Assembly: GCF_029931775.1 (NCBI RefSeq)
Contig: NC_079332.1
Span: 2,430,501 to 2,494,500 of the forward strand
Origin: Euleptes europaea
Lineage: Eukaryota > Chordata > Lepidosauria > Squamata > Sphaerodactylidae
Length of the DNA stretch: 64,000 bases
Direction: 5' to 3'
The notes under the pieces were generated by a model. The model was given only the letters and a program-made list of their open reading frames with translations. It searched no databases and was not told where the DNA came from. The translations under genes and the position numbers were made by a program. Positions 41,487 to 64,000 of the stretch are shown in pieces. Every line of letters begins with the position of its first letter. Within the stretch, counting starts at the first letter, position 1.

Positions 41487-43735
41487 GGGGCGTTCAGTGC
41501 CTTCCCGTGCATGGCGACCCTATGAATGAAAGTCCTCCAAAGTGTCCCTGTCTTTGACAGCCTTGCTCAGGTCTTGCAAATTGAGGGCCATGGCTCCCTT
41601 TATTGAGTCAGTCCATCTCTTGTTGGGTCTTCCTCTTGTCCTGCTGCCCTCGACTTTCCTAGCATGATTGTCCTTTCCAGTGACTCTGGTCTTCTCATGG
41701 TTTGACCAAAGTATGACAAGTAGGTAGGTAGGTAGGTAGGTAGGTAGGTAGCAAATTGAGGGCTGCGGCTCCCTTTATGGAGTCCGTCCATCTCTTGTTG
41801 GGTCTTCCTCTTTTCCTGCTGCCCTCGACTTTCCTAGAATGATTGTCCTTTCCAGTGACTCTGGTCGTCTCATGGTTTGACCAAAGTATGACATGTAGGT
41901 AGGTAGGTATATATATATATATACACACACACACAAGTATACTTATATATATAAAATCAGCCTTGCTCAGGTCTTGCAAATTGAGGGCCATGGCTCGCTT
42001 TATGGAGTCCGTCCGTCTCTTGTTGGGTCTTCCTCTTTTCCTGCTGCCCTCGACTTTCCTAGAATGATTGTCCTTTCCAGTGACTCTGGTCGTCTCATGG
42101 TTTGACCAAAGTATGACATGTAGGTAGGTAGGTATATATATATATACACACACACACACAAGTATACTTATGTATATAAAATCAGCCTTGCTCAGGTCTT
42201 GCAAATTGAGGGCCATGGCTCGCTTTATGGAGTCCGTCCGTCTCTTGTTGGGTCTTCCTCTTTTCCTGCTGCCCTCGACTTTCCTAGCATGATTGTCCTT
42301 TCCAGTGACTCTGGTCTTCTCATGGTTTGACCAAAGTATGACATGTAAGTAGGTAGGTAGCAAATTGAGGGCTGCGGCTCCCTTTATGGAGTCCGTCCAT
42401 CTCTTGTTGGGTCTTCCTCTTTTCCTGCTGCCCTCGACTTTCCTAGAATGATTGTCCTTTCCAGTGACTCTGGTCGTCTCATGGTTTGACCAAAGTATGA
42501 CATGTAGGTAGGTAGGTATATATATATATATATACACACACACAAGTATACTTATATATATAAAATCAGCCTTGCTCAGGTCTTGCAAATTGAGGGCCAT
42601 GGCTCGCTTTATGGAGTCCGTCCGTCTCTTGTTGGGTCTTCCTCTTTTCCTGCTGCCCTCGACTTTCCTAGCATGATTGTCCTTTCCAGTGACTCTGGTC
42701 TTCTCATGGTTTGACCAAAGTATGACAAGTAGGTAGGTAGGTAGGTAGGTAGCAAATTGAGGGCTGCGGCTCCCTTTATGGAGTCCGTCCATCTCTTGTT
42801 GGGTCTTCCTCTTTTCCTGCTGCCCTCGACTTTCCTAGAATGATTGTCCTTTCCAGTGACTCTGGTCGTCTCATGGTTTGACCAAAGTATGACATGTAGG
42901 TAGGTAGGTATATATATATATACACACACACACAAGTATACTTATATATATAAAATCAGCCTTGCTCAGGTCTTGCAAATTGAGGGCCATGGCTCGCTTT
43001 ATGGAGTCCGTCCGTCTCTTGTTGGGTCTTCCTCTTTTCCTGCTGCCCTCGACTTTCCTAGCATGATTGTCCTTTCCAGTGACTCTGGTCTTCTCATGGT
43101 TTGACCAAAGTATGATGGATGGATGGATGGATGGATGGATAGAAAAAATTAGGCTAGTGGGCTAGCTGTGAGGGTGAATGTGTGTGTGTGTGTGTGTTAA
43201 GTGCCATCAAGTCGCTTCCAATTTATAGCAACCTTATGAATTAATGTCCCCCCCCCCCAAATGTCCTCCTCTTAACAGCCTTGTTCAGGTCTTGCAGACT
43301 GAGGGCTGTGGCTCCCTTCATCGAGTCGATCCATCTCTTGTTGGGTCTTCCTCTTTTCCTGCTGCCTTCAACTTTTCCTAGCATGGTTGTCTTTTTCAGG
43401 GATTCCGGTCTGCTCATGGTTTGACCAAAGTATGACAGATGGATGGATGGATGGATGGATGAAAATTAGGGTAGCATGCTAGCTGTGAGGGTGAATGTGT
43501 GTGTGTTAAGTGCCGTCAAGTCAATTTATGGCAACCCTATGAATTAATGTCCCCCAAAATGTCCTCCTCTTAACAGCCTTGCTCAGGTCTTGCAGACTGA
43601 GGGCCAGGGCTCCCTTTATAGAGTCAGTCCATCTCTTGTTGGGTCTTCCTCTTTTCCTGCTGCCTTCCACTTTTCCTAGCATTGTTGTTTTTTTCCAGGG
43701 ACTCTGGTCTTCTCATAATGTGACCAAAGCATTTT
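41487..43735 (-). repeat. Tandem array of RTE-BovB 3' fragments with microsatellites
   Basis: Minus-strand BovB ORF2 tails repeat in two versions, A (TTGAGGGCCATGGCTC, near 41581, 41981, 42206, 42590, 42980) and B (TTGAGGGCTGCGGCTC, near 41756, 42365, 42757). Each ends in a microsatellite: (TAGG)n after most A, (TA)n(CA)n after B. A and B alternate with a unit near 390 bp, plus one extra 225-bp A step. Two more diverged units follow at about 43200-43735 with (GGAT)n. Confidence 0.95.
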
Positions 43736-44358
43736 GGCCCATGCCACCAATCGGTGGATGCACAGAACTGAACCAGTGGCGATCTTTTGCAGTGTTGCCC
43801 CTCCGAATTTTGGCCTGCCTGCCTTGTCACACTTCTGCCTGGGAGAATAATTTACCAGCCTCATCGTATCAGTAACTTTACAACAAACCTGGCGCTTGAG
43901 ATTCAGTGGACTTTGCTCCTGGCTGTAACCTCGTAGTCAGGAGCAGTTTTCACTTGCTAAAGCTCTGTTTCACTGGATCGTTTCACTTCTTTCTGTTGTT
44001 ACATCGGTTTTATTTTTAGTTGCTCATAATGTGTTTTTATGTTAGTCCAAGTTCCTTTGCACATTATTTATGGAGAATTTGAAAAATTATTTAAATAAAT
44101 GTCATTCTTCTTAAAATAAGGTCCTCTTTTCTCTCCTTGTAGAAACCTACACGCAGGTCTTGGCATCCCCAGTGCCTGGAGAGGTGTACCAGGCTGTCTC
44201 CTTGAACTGCCCATCTGCTCCGAGGTGCCATTCACCTTCGCCCTGCCTCCCCACATGAGGCAGGCATCAAATCCCCGTCCCAAAGGAGGTAGCGGCTGCA
44301 GAATTACAAATCAGAGTAGACCTAGGCGGGACTGGAAGCCAAAGCAGGACAAATGATA
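43736..44358. other. Upstream region of ABCC6
   Basis: About 620 bp of mostly unique DNA between the BovB array and the ABCC6 start codon. AT-rich near 43980-44120, more GC-rich afterwards; no CpG island and no clear TATA box. It should hold the ABCC6 promoter and 5' UTR. Confidence 0.5.

Positions 44359-64000
<19,642 letters not shown>

Noticed and set aside
41695-42792. 365-codon minus-strand open frame as a protein gene
   Set aside because: It is a read-through of tandem BovB fragments and TAGG/TA microsatellites, with no start context, splice support or unique sequence.
41487-43735. CRISPR-like array of repeats and spacers
   Set aside because: The repeats are long BovB fragments and the spacers are microsatellites; host gene structure is vertebrate.
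44353-44358. ABCC6 start at the upstream ATG (44353)
   Set aside because: C at -3 and A at +4, against A at -3 and G at +4 for the ATG at 44359, which also gives the ABCC1-like 16-codon exon.

Overview
This is vertebrate nuclear DNA, most likely from a lizard or other squamate. Intron-rich host genes sit in a dense background of interspersed repeats: RTE-BovB LINEs, two CR1/L2-type LINE families, a tRNA-Ala-derived SINE, a MIR/CORE-like SINE with a TTC tail, 5S-rRNA-derived SINEs with a BovB-like 3' end, Penelope-like DNA and several MITE families. Abundant BovB together with Sauria-type SINE 3' ends is the main reason for calling it a squamate. Species identity is inference.

Two host genes are recognisable, arranged head to head. 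(1) NOMO (nodal modulator), minus strand, complete: 31 coding exons from the start codon at 41337 to the stop at 11614. All exons join in frame to 1214 codons, against about 1222 in human. (2) ABCC6 (MRP6-type ABC transporter), plus strand, 5' part only: 23 exons from 44359 to the right edge of the window, all in frame, about 1093 codons, ending inside the second membrane domain. Human ABCC6 and a NOMO gene are also neighbours on 16p13, which supports both calls.

Layout. 1-11.26 kb: intergenic, beyond the NOMO 3' end, repeats and unique AT-rich DNA, no gene seen. 11.26-41.34 kb: NOMO, with introns packed with SINEs, LINE ends and MITEs, including a Penelope-like palindrome carrying hammerhead-like cores (35.55-35.79 kb) and a large foldback (23.36-23.75 kb). 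39.9-41.15 kb: tandem CR1 3' ends against NOMO exon 1. 41.34-44.36 kb: about 3.0 kb between the two start codons, of which about 2.2 kb is a tandem array of BovB 3' ends with microsatellites. 44.36-64 kb: ABCC6.

The two genes are not known to work together. NOMO is an ER-membrane protein with a large lumenal region. ABCC6 is an ATP-binding cassette exporter. I see no phage, CRISPR or gene-cassette system. The less ordinary signals are the higher-order BovB array in the shared promoter interval, a GC-AG first intron in NOMO, an Asn in place of the NBD1 H-loop His in ABCC6, the ribozyme-bearing palindrome, and recurrent dimeric SINEs.
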